Assembly (NCBI GenBank): GCA_965248915.1
Contig: OZ252216.1
Span: forward strand, 2,046,001 to 2,110,000
Origin: CBDFLA01 sp965248915
GTDB lineage: Bacteria > Pseudomonadota > Alphaproteobacteria > M2410
Reading direction: 5' to 3'
Length of the DNA: 64,000 nucleotides
The notes beneath the pieces were generated by a model, which worked only from the letters and a program-made list of their open reading frames with translations, was not told the origin of the DNA and searched no databases. How positions within the stretch are numbered: position 1 is the stretch's first letter; every line of letters begins with the position of its first letter. Below, piece by piece: positions 34,663-43,196 of this stretch. The position numbers and the translations under genes were made by a program.

Positions 34663-36105
34663 CTAACTCTTCGCATCCGAAGCATCCGCCCCGGAACCGC
34701 TATGCCTCGCCAATACCGATTCGTGAATTCCCGTAGGCACCGGCTTTGTCTTTTCGATCTTGCCGAGCAGAGGCATCAGGAACAAGAAGAACGCGAAGTA
34801 GTAGATCGTCGACAGAAGCCCCAAATCTTTCGCTTCGAATATAGGTCGATGCGCATCACATTCGACTGTCCCATTCACCGGCGTTTGAGCGCATTCGATT
34901 TCTTTCCACTTCGATTCAAGAGGCTTTTCTCCATCGACCTCAACGATAGCGGAATCTTCGAAGACAACCTCGACTTTGCTATCGGCTCCAATCAACTCAA
35001 TGTCAGGCGATACGGCACCGACCCAACCAAGCACAAAACAATCGATCACGAAGATGATGAAGAAATACCGCATCACAGGGCGGTAGCGCATCGACTTCAC
35101 TTTTGATGTGTCAAGCCAGGGCAGAAAGAACAGCACAAAGATCGCAGCAAACATCGCCATGACGCCGAGGAGTTTACTATCGAGAAACAACACATCGAAA
35201 GTAATCGACCGAAGAATCGCGTAGAATGGCAGGTAATACCATTCAGGCACGATGTGCTCCGGTGTCACCAATGGGTTCGCCTGGATGTAGTTGTCCGGGT
35301 GCCCCATCGCGTTCGGATCGAAGTAGATGAAGTACGCGTAAAAGACCACAAACACTAGGAGTGCAAAAAGATCTTTCACCGTATAGTACGGATGGAAAGG
35401 CACCGTATCTTGCGGACCTTTCACCTCAACCCCAACCGGGTTGTTGTTCCCTGGTACGTGCAATGCCCAGATGTGCAAAATCACCACACCAAAGATCACA
35501 AACGGCAACAGGTAGTGAAGCGAGTAGAAGCGATTGAGTGCTGCATTGTCGACGGCAAACCCACCCAGCAACAAGGTCTTGATGTCTTCCCCCACCCATG
35601 GGATCGCATCAAAGAAGCTCGTGATCACTGTCGCGGCCCAGAAACTCATTTGCCCCCACGGAAGTACGTAGCCCATGAAGCCCGTCGCCATCATCAGGAA
35701 GTAGATGAGAACACCAAGGATCCACAATATTTCTCGTGGTGCCTTATAGGATCCGTAGTAGAGACCGCGGAACATGTGGACATAAACCGCCAAGAAGAAC
35801 ATCGCCGCGCCATTTGAGTGGGCGTAACGCAGCCACCAACCGTAATTCACGTCCCGCATGATGTGTTCTACGCTTGAGAACGCAAAGTCCACATGCGGCG
35901 TGTAATGCATCGCGAGAACGATGCCGGTCACGATTTGCGCGACCAAACAGAAGGTCAAAACAACACCGAACGTCCACCAATAATTCAGGTTCTTCGGTGT
36001 CGGAAAATCGATAAATGAATCGTAGCTCAAACGAAGGATCGGAAGCCGGTCATCAAGCCACTTGGTAAATCCATTCGATGGATTGTATTTGCTTTCATGT
36101 GCCAT
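34663..36105 (-). CDS. petB: Cytochrome b, bc1 complex
   Basis: The 480-residue protein is the cytochrome b subunit that oxidises ubiquinol and carries hemes bL and bH. It shows [107 protein letters not shown] and the quinol-site motif [14 protein letters not shown]. The His pairs for both hemes are in place. The C-terminal extension (about 60 residues between the last helices, [28 protein letters not shown]) is a polar insert that looks longer than in most relatives. Confidence 0.96.
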   Translation of the reverse strand: MAHESKYNPSNGFTKWLDDRLPILRLSYDSFIDFPTPKNLNYWWTFGVVLTFCLVAQIVTGIVLAMHYTPHVDFAFSSVEHIMRDVNYGWWLRYAHSNGAAMFFLAVYVHMFRGLYYGSYKAPREILWILGVLIYFLMMATGFMGYVLPWGQMSFWAATVITSFFDAIPWVGEDIKTLLLGGFAVDNAALNRFYSLHYLLPFVIFGVVILHIWALHVPGNNNPVGVEVKGPQDTVPFHPYYTVKDLFALLVFVVFYAYFIYFDPNAMGHPDNYIQANPLVTPEHIVPEWYYLPFYAILRSITFDVLFLDSKLLGVMAMFAAIFVLFFLPWLDTSKVKSMRYRPVMRYFFIIFVIDCFVLGWVGAVSPDIELIGADSKVEVVFEDSAIVEVDGEKPLESKWKEIECAQTPVNGTVECDAHRPIFEAKDLGLLSTIYYFAFFLFLMPLLGKIEKTKPVPTGIHESVLARHSGSGADASDAKS

Positions 36106-36119
36106 TTAAGTTCGTCCCC

Positions 36120-36722
36120 TTAACCGACTTTGATCGTGTTATCGTCAAGGAACACATACTCAGGAACCTCCAAGTTGAGCGGCGCAGGTCCTTGGCGAAT
36201 GCGCCCCGACTTGTCGTAGTGCGAGCCGTGGCAAGGACAGTACCAACCGTCATACTTCCCCTTGTCGGCAACCGGCACACAGCCCAAGTGCGTACACACA
36301 CCCAGCATCACCAACCACTCGTCTTTTTGAACCCGCTCTTCGTCGGTCTGTGGATCCGGCAAAGTCGCCACATCAACGGCCCGCATTTCGTCGATGACAG
36401 CTTGCGGGCGATGGCTAATAAAGACCGCCTTACCGCGCCAGAGAACTTTGATCTGCTGGCCCAAGGCAATCTGGCTGATATCAACTTCGATGGATGCCAA
36501 GGCTTTGACATTTTCAGCTGGGTTCATTTGATGGATCAACGGCCATACCACACCGCGCGCCAATCCGACGGCGGCAAATGTAGCGGTTCCGATGTAGAGA
36601 AAATCGCGTCGGCTGGTATCGCCGTCTGCGTGATCCGCGCTGGTCTGTGACACGGGAGGCACCTCTTCTTCGCTTGCAAGGAGAACCGGTCTTGGTGTCA
36701 GATCCGAAACCGGCAGACTCAT
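36120..36722 (-). CDS. petA: Rieske iron-sulfur subunit, bc1 complex
   Basis: The 200-residue protein has a Tat-like N-terminus (DTSRRDFLYIGTATFAAVGLARGVVWPLIHQM, serving as the membrane anchor) and the 2Fe-2S head with both ligand loops: CTHLGCVPV and CPCHGSHYDKSGRIRQGPAPLNLEVP. Cys and His of each loop bind the cluster, and the conserved disulfide Cys are present. It is the first gene of the operon, 14 bp before petB. The upstream 85-bp gap to the divergent trmL must hold the pet promoter. Confidence 0.96.
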   Translation of the reverse strand: MSLPVSDLTPRPVLLASEEEVPPVSQTSADHADGDTSRRDFLYIGTATFAAVGLARGVVWPLIHQMNPAENVKALASIEVDISQIALGQQIKVLWRGKAVFISHRPQAVIDEMRAVDVATLPDPQTDEERVQKDEWLVMLGVCTHLGCVPVADKGKYDGWYCPCHGSHYDKSGRIRQGPAPLNLEVPEYVFLDDNTIKVG

Positions 36723-36840
36723 CTGTAGAAGACTTCAAACTCGAAGCGGGTTTTTGCACGGACTAATGTGAATTGTCTAGCCCTGCGAGCGATATGCCGC
36801 AGCAATTTTGGCAAAAAAATCAAGGACAAGGCGAAATCGA

Positions 36841-37290
36841 ATGCGTTTGGCGCTCTTTCAACCGGACATACCTCAAAACACCGGCACCCTGCTTCGCCTG
36901 GGCGCCTGCTTAGGCGTCCCTGTGGATATCATTGAGCCTTGTGGATTTCCCTTTTCTGACAAGGGCTTGAAGCGATCTGGAATGGATTATTTGGGTCACG
37001 CCGACATTAAGCGGCATGCCTCCTGGGAGCACTTTCTGGAAACCCGTGGTGAGGCGCGTATTTTGCTCCTCAGCACCAAAGCCGCGCAAAAATACACAGA
37101 CTTCACCTTCGAGACGGGCGACATCCTGCTCCTCGGCCGGGAAAGTGCTGGCGTTCCAGACGAAATTCACGAGGTCGCCGACGCCAGGCTCCTGATTCCC
37201 ATGACCCCCGAGACCCGGTCTTTGAACGTGGCCATGGCCGGCGCCATGGTTTTGGGAGAAGCAATGCGCCAACTCGACGGCTTTCCTTAA
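36841..37290 (+). CDS. trmL: tRNA (cytidine/uridine-34-2-prime-O)-methyltransferase
   Basis: TrmL methylates the wobble ribose of tRNA-Leu isoacceptors. From ATG 36841 the protein is 149 residues, a minimal SPOUT enzyme: MRLALFQPDIPQNTGTLLRLGACLGVPVDIIEPCGFPFSDKGLKRSGMDYL, then the knot region LLGRESAGVPDEIHEVADARLLIPMTPETRSLNVAMAGAMVLGEAMRQL. The upstream frame extension to 36808 is not family-like. It diverges from petA. Its usual downstream neighbour in related genomes, hemF, survives only as a remnant at 37789-38136. Confidence 0.93.
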   Translation: MRLALFQPDIPQNTGTLLRLGACLGVPVDIIEPCGFPFSDKGLKRSGMDYLGHADIKRHASWEHFLETRGEARILLLSTKAAQKYTDFTFETGDILLLGRESAGVPDEIHEVADARLLIPMTPETRSLNVAMAGAMVLGEAMRQLDGFP

Positions 37291-37790
37291 GACGCGCTCA
37301 AGTCCCACTCGAAAACAATTTCATCTCGCAGCGGAATATCATAATGCCCTAAGAGTGGAATTTGGGGTTTGAGTGTGGCGCGCGCCTTGTCGACCGCCCC
37401 AATGTTCACACCCGCCATTCGCCAGCCCCGTTTTTGATAGAAACGAATACCGTCCACATTGTCATTCGTGGTCATTAGAAACACTCGGTCGAGTTTCATC
37501 TGCGAAATTTCGGCCAGGACCGCCTCGACCAAAGCCGTCCCGATACCCTCAAACTGTTCGAACGCATTGAGGGTCAACAGCTCACAGTCTTTTCCCGTTA
37601 TCGCATAGGTTAAGAGCCCAACCGGCTCATCACCTCTTTGCGCCAAGAAGCCGGGCAACCCGCGCGCATCAACCAATCGGCCACATGTCGCAAACTCCGT
37701 CGCTTGCCATGCCGTCAATAGAAGTTGCTCCACCAGGTCTCGATCATCATGTTCAAGAGCACGTATGGAAAATGTTGTTTTCTGTGTCAT
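37287..37790 (-). CDS. GNAT-family N-acetyltransferase
   Basis: This 167-residue GNAT protein has [17 protein letters not shown], a strand [43 protein letters not shown] (the acetyl-CoA loop is an E-G-I-G-T variant of Q/RxxGxG/A), and [35 protein letters not shown]. The acceptor is unknown. It converges on trmL with a 4-bp overlap. Its start codon overlaps, on the opposite strand, the first ATG of the hemF remnant, so it may have arrived with the event that truncated hemF. Confidence 0.85.
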   Translation of the reverse strand: MTQKTTFSIRALEHDDRDLVEQLLLTAWQATEFATCGRLVDARGLPGFLAQRGDEPVGLLTYAITGKDCELLTLNAFEQFEGIGTALVEAVLAEISQMKLDRVFLMTTNDNVDGIRFYQKRGWRMAGVNIGAVDKARATLKPQIPLLGHYDIPLRDEIVFEWDLSAS

Positions 37791-38136
37791 GGCGTCTACG
37801 CACGAATCTCTTTCAATTGCCTCTTCGTCATTTTATCAAGAACTGCGCGGCACAGGTGGAATATTCTACGACCACCTAAATACTGGCAATTGGGAAGAAG
37901 TTTTTGCCTTCACACGAAATGTCGGTCGCACCTTCTTCGACATTTACCCACGGTTGGTGCGTCGCAACTTCGACTTGCCTTGGACGGACGAACATCGCGA
38001 AGAGCAACTCATCCGCCGCGAACGATATGTTGAGTTCAATCTACTGTATGATCGCGGTACCCAGTTCGGGCTCAAAACAGGTGGCAATGTGGACACGATT
38101 CTGTCCTCAATGCCACCGGAAGTGAAATGGCCTTAG
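37789..38136 (+). pseudogene. 3-prime remnant of coproporphyrinogen III oxidase (hemF)
   Basis: The frame gives [96 protein letters not shown], the last third of aerobic coproporphyrinogen oxidase including the GGIFYD and [12 protein letters not shown] blocks and the usual MPP-V-K-WP end. The first ~190 residues of a ~300-residue enzyme, including half the active site, are absent. Similarity stops around 37845; before it are ~19 unrelated codons next to the GNAT gene. This looks like a 5-prime deletion or insertion scar. Confidence 0.85.
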
Positions 38137-38594
38137 AACGAAAAGTCTGACTTTATCTCAAGCCCCACTACATCGTCGGCCAGCACGTGGAACGAAAACG
38201 ATCGGTACGACGCAAATTTCCAATCATCGATGAAAACCTCGATGAAAGAAGCAGGTCCGTCCAATTCAGCTGGATCAAACCTTGCAAAACGGTCTTCCCG
38301 CCAGATCGACGGCCGATCCGCCAACCAGGCGTTGGTATAGTCAAAATGATGGAGATAGAGGCCAATGTCACTACTGGCAAACAGGCCCGCCGACGATTGC
38401 GTTGAGCCAATCCCGGCAATGGTTTCTTGATGGGAAAAGACAACGCCCGTTGAAACACGCCGTTGAGGCGTCTCGTCAAGCATTACGCGTGCTGCCGGTC
38501 CGACAGTCGCTCTGCCATTCTGGCGCTTTTGCGCCGTTGCCTCACTACTCAACACAAAGCCGAGCAGCAAGCTCAGTACTAGGCGAGTATACAT
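38133..38594 (-). CDS. Secreted hypothetical protein
   Basis: From ATG 38594 (GGAAGGGAGA upstream) the protein is 153 residues with a signal peptide [22 protein letters not shown]. The mature part has [57 protein letters not shown] and [26 protein letters not shown], a beta-rich pattern ending in an aromatic Phe as in outer-membrane or barrel-like proteins. No family is recognised. Its stop overlaps the hemF remnant stop, so it is convergent with that fragment. It is encoded beside the EVE-KAP gene but on the opposite strand. Confidence 0.55.
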   Translation of the reverse strand: MYTRLVLSLLLGFVLSSEATAQKRQNGRATVGPAARVMLDETPQRRVSTGVVFSHQETIAGIGSTQSSAGLFASSDIGLYLHHFDYTNAWLADRPSIWREDRFARFDPAELDGPASFIEVFIDDWKFASYRSFSFHVLADDVVGLEIKSDFSF

Positions 38595-39150
38595 TCCCGT
38601 CTCCCTTCCAACTTGGACCCCCAAACAAATGTCCATGTCGTCGGAACTTTCGTCAGCTACACCGAAGTGTCACCCCTACCGTGTTAGATCTCTCCTCCTC
38701 ACAAATCGCAAAAACGTGAGGTGCAGTTTCCATAAAATTAGTCAGAAATACACCGTACCCAGATGGTATCACCTAAGCTCATCAAAGGACATGGTTTTTA
38801 CGCCTCTAAAGTTTTATGAAAACGGCGTCGAACTATGAAAAATTTCAGATTTTTTTTGTTGTCAACGGTGCACTTCAAGCGATCAATCATCCATAAGATT
38901 TGAAACAAACGACCTCTCAATTTGAAGAAAAAGTCATCGCAAGAACAAGATTCGCGGACTCGGTCGGTTTCAACGGTTCAAAGACATCTACTGTATTGAG
39001 TCAGCACAGGTGTCTCATATCGAAAGGCATATTTCGCCTGACCATTCAGAGAAGACCAAATCCCCCAAAGTCGCGAACAAATATTGACTCCCTCACTACG
39101 AGTACTAGAGTCCGAGACCGCATCTCATTGTTTGACAAGAAAGCGCGGCC
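38595..39150. other. Gene-poor AT-rich stretch upstream of the EVE-KAP gene
   Basis: About 556 bp separate the divergent secreted-protein and EVE-KAP genes. It is more AT-rich than the flanks, with A- and T-runs around 38835-38865. A weak CCTCAC/GTGAGG stem lies at 38697-38721. Open frames here (for example from 38900) lack ribosome sites and similarity, and run into the EVE-KAP frame. I see no tRNA or repeat that would mark an insertion site. The promoter of the large gene should be inside it. Confidence 0.4.
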
Positions 39151-42100
39151 GTGGCGGACAAACCCCCTCCTCCAAACAAAGACAATCCTGGCAAGCCCAA
39201 CACCCCACCAAGAGAAAGACCTAGCAGCTCAACAGGCCAGACGAACGCCAAGTTGGCGCCACTATCAGCGAAGGCATCCGGAACCTTTACCCCGCCACCG
39301 AGCGATCAAGAACAGGGTAAGAAAGATCCCTTAGAAGCCGAAAATCCGGGCGATAGCGACAAGTCTTCGGATGACGGCACTGTCACTACATCCGTCCCGG
39401 CAATTCCAATTACAGACAAGACCAAGTACTGGGTCCTTCAAGCCAACCCCGAACGATATGACCTAAGCGAGAATGCCATTCCGGATGCGACGGTTGACTG
39501 GCACATTGCCCGTCACTATCGACAAATGAAGGTCGGCGATATTGTCTACTACTGGCAGTCCGGCGACAAGGCAGGCATTTACGCTTGGGGCACCATTGTT
39601 GGGCGAGGCGTTTATCAAGAAGACAACGGTCAGTATCGCGTGGAGACCCAGTATCAAGGTGTCCTTCTAGAACACCTCCCAAAAGACATCGTCGAGAAGA
39701 TTGTTGGTCCAAAACACCAACTCATTTCTGCACGTGCGGGCGCGTCATTCGCAATCGACAAAGATGCTGCCGTGACGATTGACCAGTACTTCTTGGTCAA
39801 CGGGGCGAACTTCATCGAATTTGCATTGGAGCGGTCCGAACCTGCAGAAATTTCAAACCTCGACTACTGGCAACCTTTTCACGATGACATGGTCGATCTT
39901 GGACTGAAACTCGTTCCAGGGCTCCAATCCTGGACCATTCTGATCTCTTACCCGAATACAAATGAACCGAAGATCGCAAACATTCCATTCATTCAATTCG
40001 ACTCGACTCATATCAATCTCATTCTCAATGTCCGTGTACTGGACAGCATCGCATTAAGGCATGAAGGAGAAGTGTTTAAGTCGAACGTCGAGAAATCTCT
40101 CGCAACCTCAGGTGCAGTTAAACCAGCCAAAACAGAAGGAAACAGGTTGTTCCCAAAGGGAACCATCTATCCAAACAAAGCACTCGCAAGCGAATCTGGT
40201 CGGGCGGTCTTGAAGGCTGCCCTTGAAGAGTTCATCACCGCAGCAAAAGCCAAAACCAGCATCATAGAAAAGGCCGCGATACTCTCGGCCATCACCGACA
40301 ATTGGACCACAAAGGACTCCCTCGGATACCGCGACTATGCCGTCGCAGCTTCGCAGTTTCTTAAGCACAGAAATACAGAAGCCCCTCTGTCCATCGGCAT
40401 CCAGGCCCCTTGGGGCGCGGGCAAGACTTCCCTCATGCGGATGATCCAAGAAAATTTGGATCCAGAAGGCCTCGAAATCGCACGCGTTGGCGGAGAGAGA
40501 ACATGGCAAGACTTCGAGCGCGAAGGAAAGCAACGCGAGAAGAAGCTCTTCAGCGTCAAACACATCCGGCGCCTCCTTAGACGTTGGCGAAGAGGCGAGA
40601 AATTCAAGAGTCTTGAAGAGATCGACAAACAGCGCTGGATTTCAATCTGGTTCAATCCATGGAAATATGAATCGAGCGAACAAGTCTGGGCCGGCTTGGC
40701 GGATGCCATCATCAAACAAATCGCTGCCAGGCTCACACCCTTTCAACGCGAGTGTTTCTACTTCGAACTCACGCTAAGGCGCGTTGATGTCGACGCGGTT
40801 CGTCAAAAACTGTCCAACACGCTGATTGATAGAACCTGGGTTTGGGCAAGTGGGCTCGTGGTGGCGGCAGTGTCAGGATTTTTGGTCTGGGTTGACCAAA
40901 CGCAATCATCAATCGGATTCTTGTCAAATCTGACAGGTTGGCTCGCCTGGCCCTACGCGGCAGTTACACAAACATCGCTTCTGGTTGTCGGAGGAACAAT
41001 AGGCGTTTTGGGATTGTTTGCACGTCAACTGATAACAAACAACACACCCGCCATTGAGAAGTTTTCTGACTTTGTGAGCACGCCGGACTATGCGTCAGAT
41101 CTGGGCTACCGCCATCATGCTGAAGAGGACCTCAATCGGGTAATGCGTAGTTTGATGACTCAGACAGACAATCCAACCCGCATCGTCATCTTCATAGATG
41201 ATCTAGACAGATGTTCGCCGAACAAGGTGGCGGAGGTTTTTGAGGCTCTCAACTTGTTCGTTTCCGGAGCGTTGCCTTCCTGCTATTTCGTACTAGGCAT
41301 GGACGGGGAAATCGTGGCGGCCGCACTCGAAAAACATTACTCCGATACACTTGGTGAACTTCCCTCCTACAGCCGCGCGGACTCACTCGGCTGGCACTTC
41401 TTAGACAAGTTCATTCAAATTCCCTTCGTCATTCCGCCGGCAAAACATGATCTGCTGGATGACTTTGCAGAACGGAAATCAATATCAGACGCCCCCAGTA
41501 ATACCGATGGCGCTGGCGCAAGAGACGCAAACCGATTTCTCCTAAGGGTATGGCGAATTGCTGATTGGATGCTGGATGCCACAGGCGGGCTGACCAAATA
41601 TTTTGTCACATTCCTTTCCGAACAGCTCAATCTCGGTTCGATCTTTGAGTATCCAAAACACCTCACCTCTCAGACAGAGGAACAACGAGACGAAGAGAAT
41701 GTTTACGACCTCAATCAGTATGAGGAGAAGTTTAGACCCCTAGTGCGTTACAATGAGAAACTAGACGATGAAGATTTGCTGAAAGCTGTCGCGAAGCAGA
41801 CAACCTGGCACTTCAATTACAATCCGAGAACCATCAAGAGATTTCTCAATCTTGGGAGGTACTTCTACCTCATTCGGCAAGCCAAACAGCTCTCTAAGAA
41901 CGAGGTGCCAAGCCACGACCAAGTCATTCGCTGGGTCTACTTCTCATTCCGCTGGCCGGACGCAGCGCGCTGGCTGCAACTTGCAGGGCGCGTTTCCGTT
42001 GTGCCCAACACTTCAAATGGCGATGGAGACGAGTTTGAAGTATCGTTCAGGCGTTCCCAGCGCAGACTGCAATTTCTCACCGATCTCGCTGCAGAGTGTG

Positions 42101-42273
42101 CAGGTCAATTTGGACCCTGGACATTCACATTGGAAAAAAGGCTCGAGCTAGACCCAGAACGCGATCGATGGCACATAGATGAAAGCCTCTTCGACTTCTT
42201 CACTGAAGAAGGGCAACGACACACCGAGGGCAAACCAACATTAGCCAAGAGCGCCGAATTCGGTTTGTGGTAA
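39151..42273 (+). CDS. EVE-domain / KAP-family P-loop NTPase fusion
   Basis: The 1040-residue protein has three parts. Residues 1 to about 85 are Pro/Ser-rich and disordered. About 91-215 form an EVE (PUA-like) domain: KYWVLQANPERYDL, then WHIARHYRQMKVGDIVYYWQSGDKAGIYAWGTIVG. A linker domain leads to a KAP NTPase at about 395-910: Walker A APWGAGKTS (419-427), FNPWKYE (501-507), a two-helix membrane insert (about 562-581 and 603-622), Walker B RIVIFIDDLDR (677-687), DKFIQIPF (752-759) and NPRTIKRFLN (891-900). The GTG start has a weak ribosome site; an in-frame TGA at 39133 excludes an earlier one. The gene stands alone. EVE domains bind modified bases or RNA, and KAP NTPases include phage-exclusion PifA. 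Confidence 0.88.
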   Translation: MADKPPPPNKDNPGKPNTPPRERPSSSTGQTNAKLAPLSAKASGTFTPPPSDQEQGKKDPLEAENPGDSDKSSDDGTVTTSVPAIPITDKTKYWVLQANPERYDLSENAIPDATVDWHIARHYRQMKVGDIVYYWQSGDKAGIYAWGTIVGRGVYQEDNGQYRVETQYQGVLLEHLPKDIVEKIVGPKHQLISARAGASFAIDKDAAVTIDQYFLVNGANFIEFALERSEPAEISNLDYWQPFHDDMVDLGLKLVPGLQSWTILISYPNTNEPKIANIPFIQFDSTHINLILNVRVLDSIALRHEGEVFKSNVEKSLATSGAVKPAKTEGNRLFPKGTIYPNKALASESGRAVLKAALEEFITAAKAKTSIIEKAAILSAITDNWTTKDSLGYRDYAVAASQFLKHRNTEAPLSIGIQAPWGAGKTSLMRMIQENLDPEGLEIARVGGERTWQDFEREGKQREKKLFSVKHIRRLLRRWRRGEKFKSLEEIDKQRWISIWFNPWKYESSEQVWAGLADAIIKQIAARLTPFQRECFYFELTLRRVDVDAVRQKLSNTLIDRTWVWASGLVVAAVSGFLVWVDQTQSSIGFLSNLTGWLAWPYAAVTQTSLLVVGGTIGVLGLFARQLITNNTPAIEKFSDFVSTPDYASDLGYRHHAEEDLNRVMRSLMTQTDNPTRIVIFIDDLDRCSPNKVAEVFEALNLFVSGALPSCYFVLGMDGEIVAAALEKHYSDTLGELPSYSRADSLGWHFLDKFIQIPFVIPPAKHDLLDDFAERKSISDAPSNTDGAGARDANRFLLRVWRIADWMLDATGGLTKYFVTFLSEQLNLGSIFEYPKHLTSQTEEQRDEENVYDLNQYEEKFRPLVRYNEKLDDEDLLKAVAKQTTWHFNYNPRTIKRFLNLGRYFYLIRQAKQLSKNEVPSHDQVIRWVYFSFRWPDAARWLQLAGRVSVVPNTSNGDGDEFEVSFRRSQRRLQFLTDLAAECAGQFGPWTFTLEKRLELDPERDRWHIDESLFDFFTEEGQRHTEGKPTLAKSAEFGLW

Positions 42274-42292
42274 TCCTGAATCAAAACCAGGC

Positions 42293-43063
42293 TCACGTAC
42301 ACGCCACAATCCCACCATCGACCGCAATCACCGCACCGGTAATGTAGGCGCTTGCTTTGGATGAGAGAAAGATTGCCGTGCCTGCCATATCGGACGGTAC
42401 ACCAATACGACCCCGTGGATTGCTGGCTGCAATCTGATCACCCACCGCGTTGAGCGTTGCTTCCATCATTTTGCTCTCAAAGGGTCCGGGCGCTATGCCG
42501 TTCACGATGATGTTCTCTGGCGCCAATCGGGTCGCAAGGTGTCGCGTCAGATGATTGATCCCAGCCTTGCTGGCCGAATAGGAATAGGTTTCAAGCATCG
42601 GTGCTTTGAGCCCATCAATCGAGCCAATATTGATTACCCGGGCCGGATCGTCTGCATTGGTGGCAGCGCGTAGGTTGGGCAACAGTTTCTGGGTCAAAAA
42701 GAACGGCGACTTGACGTTGAGGGTCATCACCTTGTCCCAACCAGCCTCGGGAAACTCATCCAAAGGCGCGCCCCATGTGGCTCCCGCGTTGTTGACTAGA
42801 ATGTCGAGCTTTTCTTCGCGCTCAGAAATGGCCTTCGCGAGACCCTCAACCCCCTCCATAGAACCAAGATCGAAGGGGAGCGAAATGCAAGTGCCAGATT
42901 TAGACAACTCTGCCGCAACCTCATCACACACTTTCTGCTTGCGCGACGAGATGTAGGTCTTGACCCCATTCTCCACAAAGCCTTGCGCAATCATGAGGCC
43001 GATGCCGCGCGAGCCACCTGTGACCAGCGCGATTTTTCCGTCCACATTGAAAAGATCTCTCAT
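42293..43063 (-). CDS. SDR-family oxidoreductase
   Basis: A 256-residue classical SDR: VTGGSRGIGLMIAQGFVENG (cofactor), LVNNAGATWGAPLDEFPEAGWDKVMTLNVKSPFFLTQ, catalytic Ser in VINIGSIDGL, Tyr-x-x-x-Lys in YSYSASKAGINHLTRHLA, and the end GTAIFLSSKASAYITGAVIAVDGG. It resembles gluconate 5-dehydrogenase or RhlG/FabG-like ketoacyl-CoA reductases. The neighbouring acyl-CoA dehydrogenase suggests fatty-acid or acyl-CoA metabolism. GGGAGACG precedes the ATG. Confidence 0.9.
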   Translation of the reverse strand: MRDLFNVDGKIALVTGGSRGIGLMIAQGFVENGVKTYISSRKQKVCDEVAAELSKSGTCISLPFDLGSMEGVEGLAKAISEREEKLDILVNNAGATWGAPLDEFPEAGWDKVMTLNVKSPFFLTQKLLPNLRAATNADDPARVINIGSIDGLKAPMLETYSYSASKAGINHLTRHLATRLAPENIIVNGIAPGPFESKMMEATLNAVGDQIAASNPRGRIGVPSDMAGTAIFLSSKASAYITGAVIAVDGGIVACT

Positions 43064-43196
43064 GAAGTTCGTCTCCCTCGAATGGCGGCTTTCGTGCCGC
43101 TTCTAAATCCAAGGAAGAACTCTTCAGGTTCTGAAGTGAGGAAGTCAAGCGCCCCAGCACATCGCGTACCTGCGCTGCAAACTCGCAAGGTCCGTG

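Noticed and set aside
34663..36105. petB-petC fusion (fbcH type) as in Bradyrhizobium
   Set aside because: A clear TAG stop of petB and a separate petC with its own signal peptide and ribosome site are present.
38900..39334. Open frame of 144 codons upstream of and overlapping the EVE-KAP start
   Set aside because: It starts at TTG without a ribosome site, has no recognisable domain, and overlaps the real EVE-KAP frame on the same strand.
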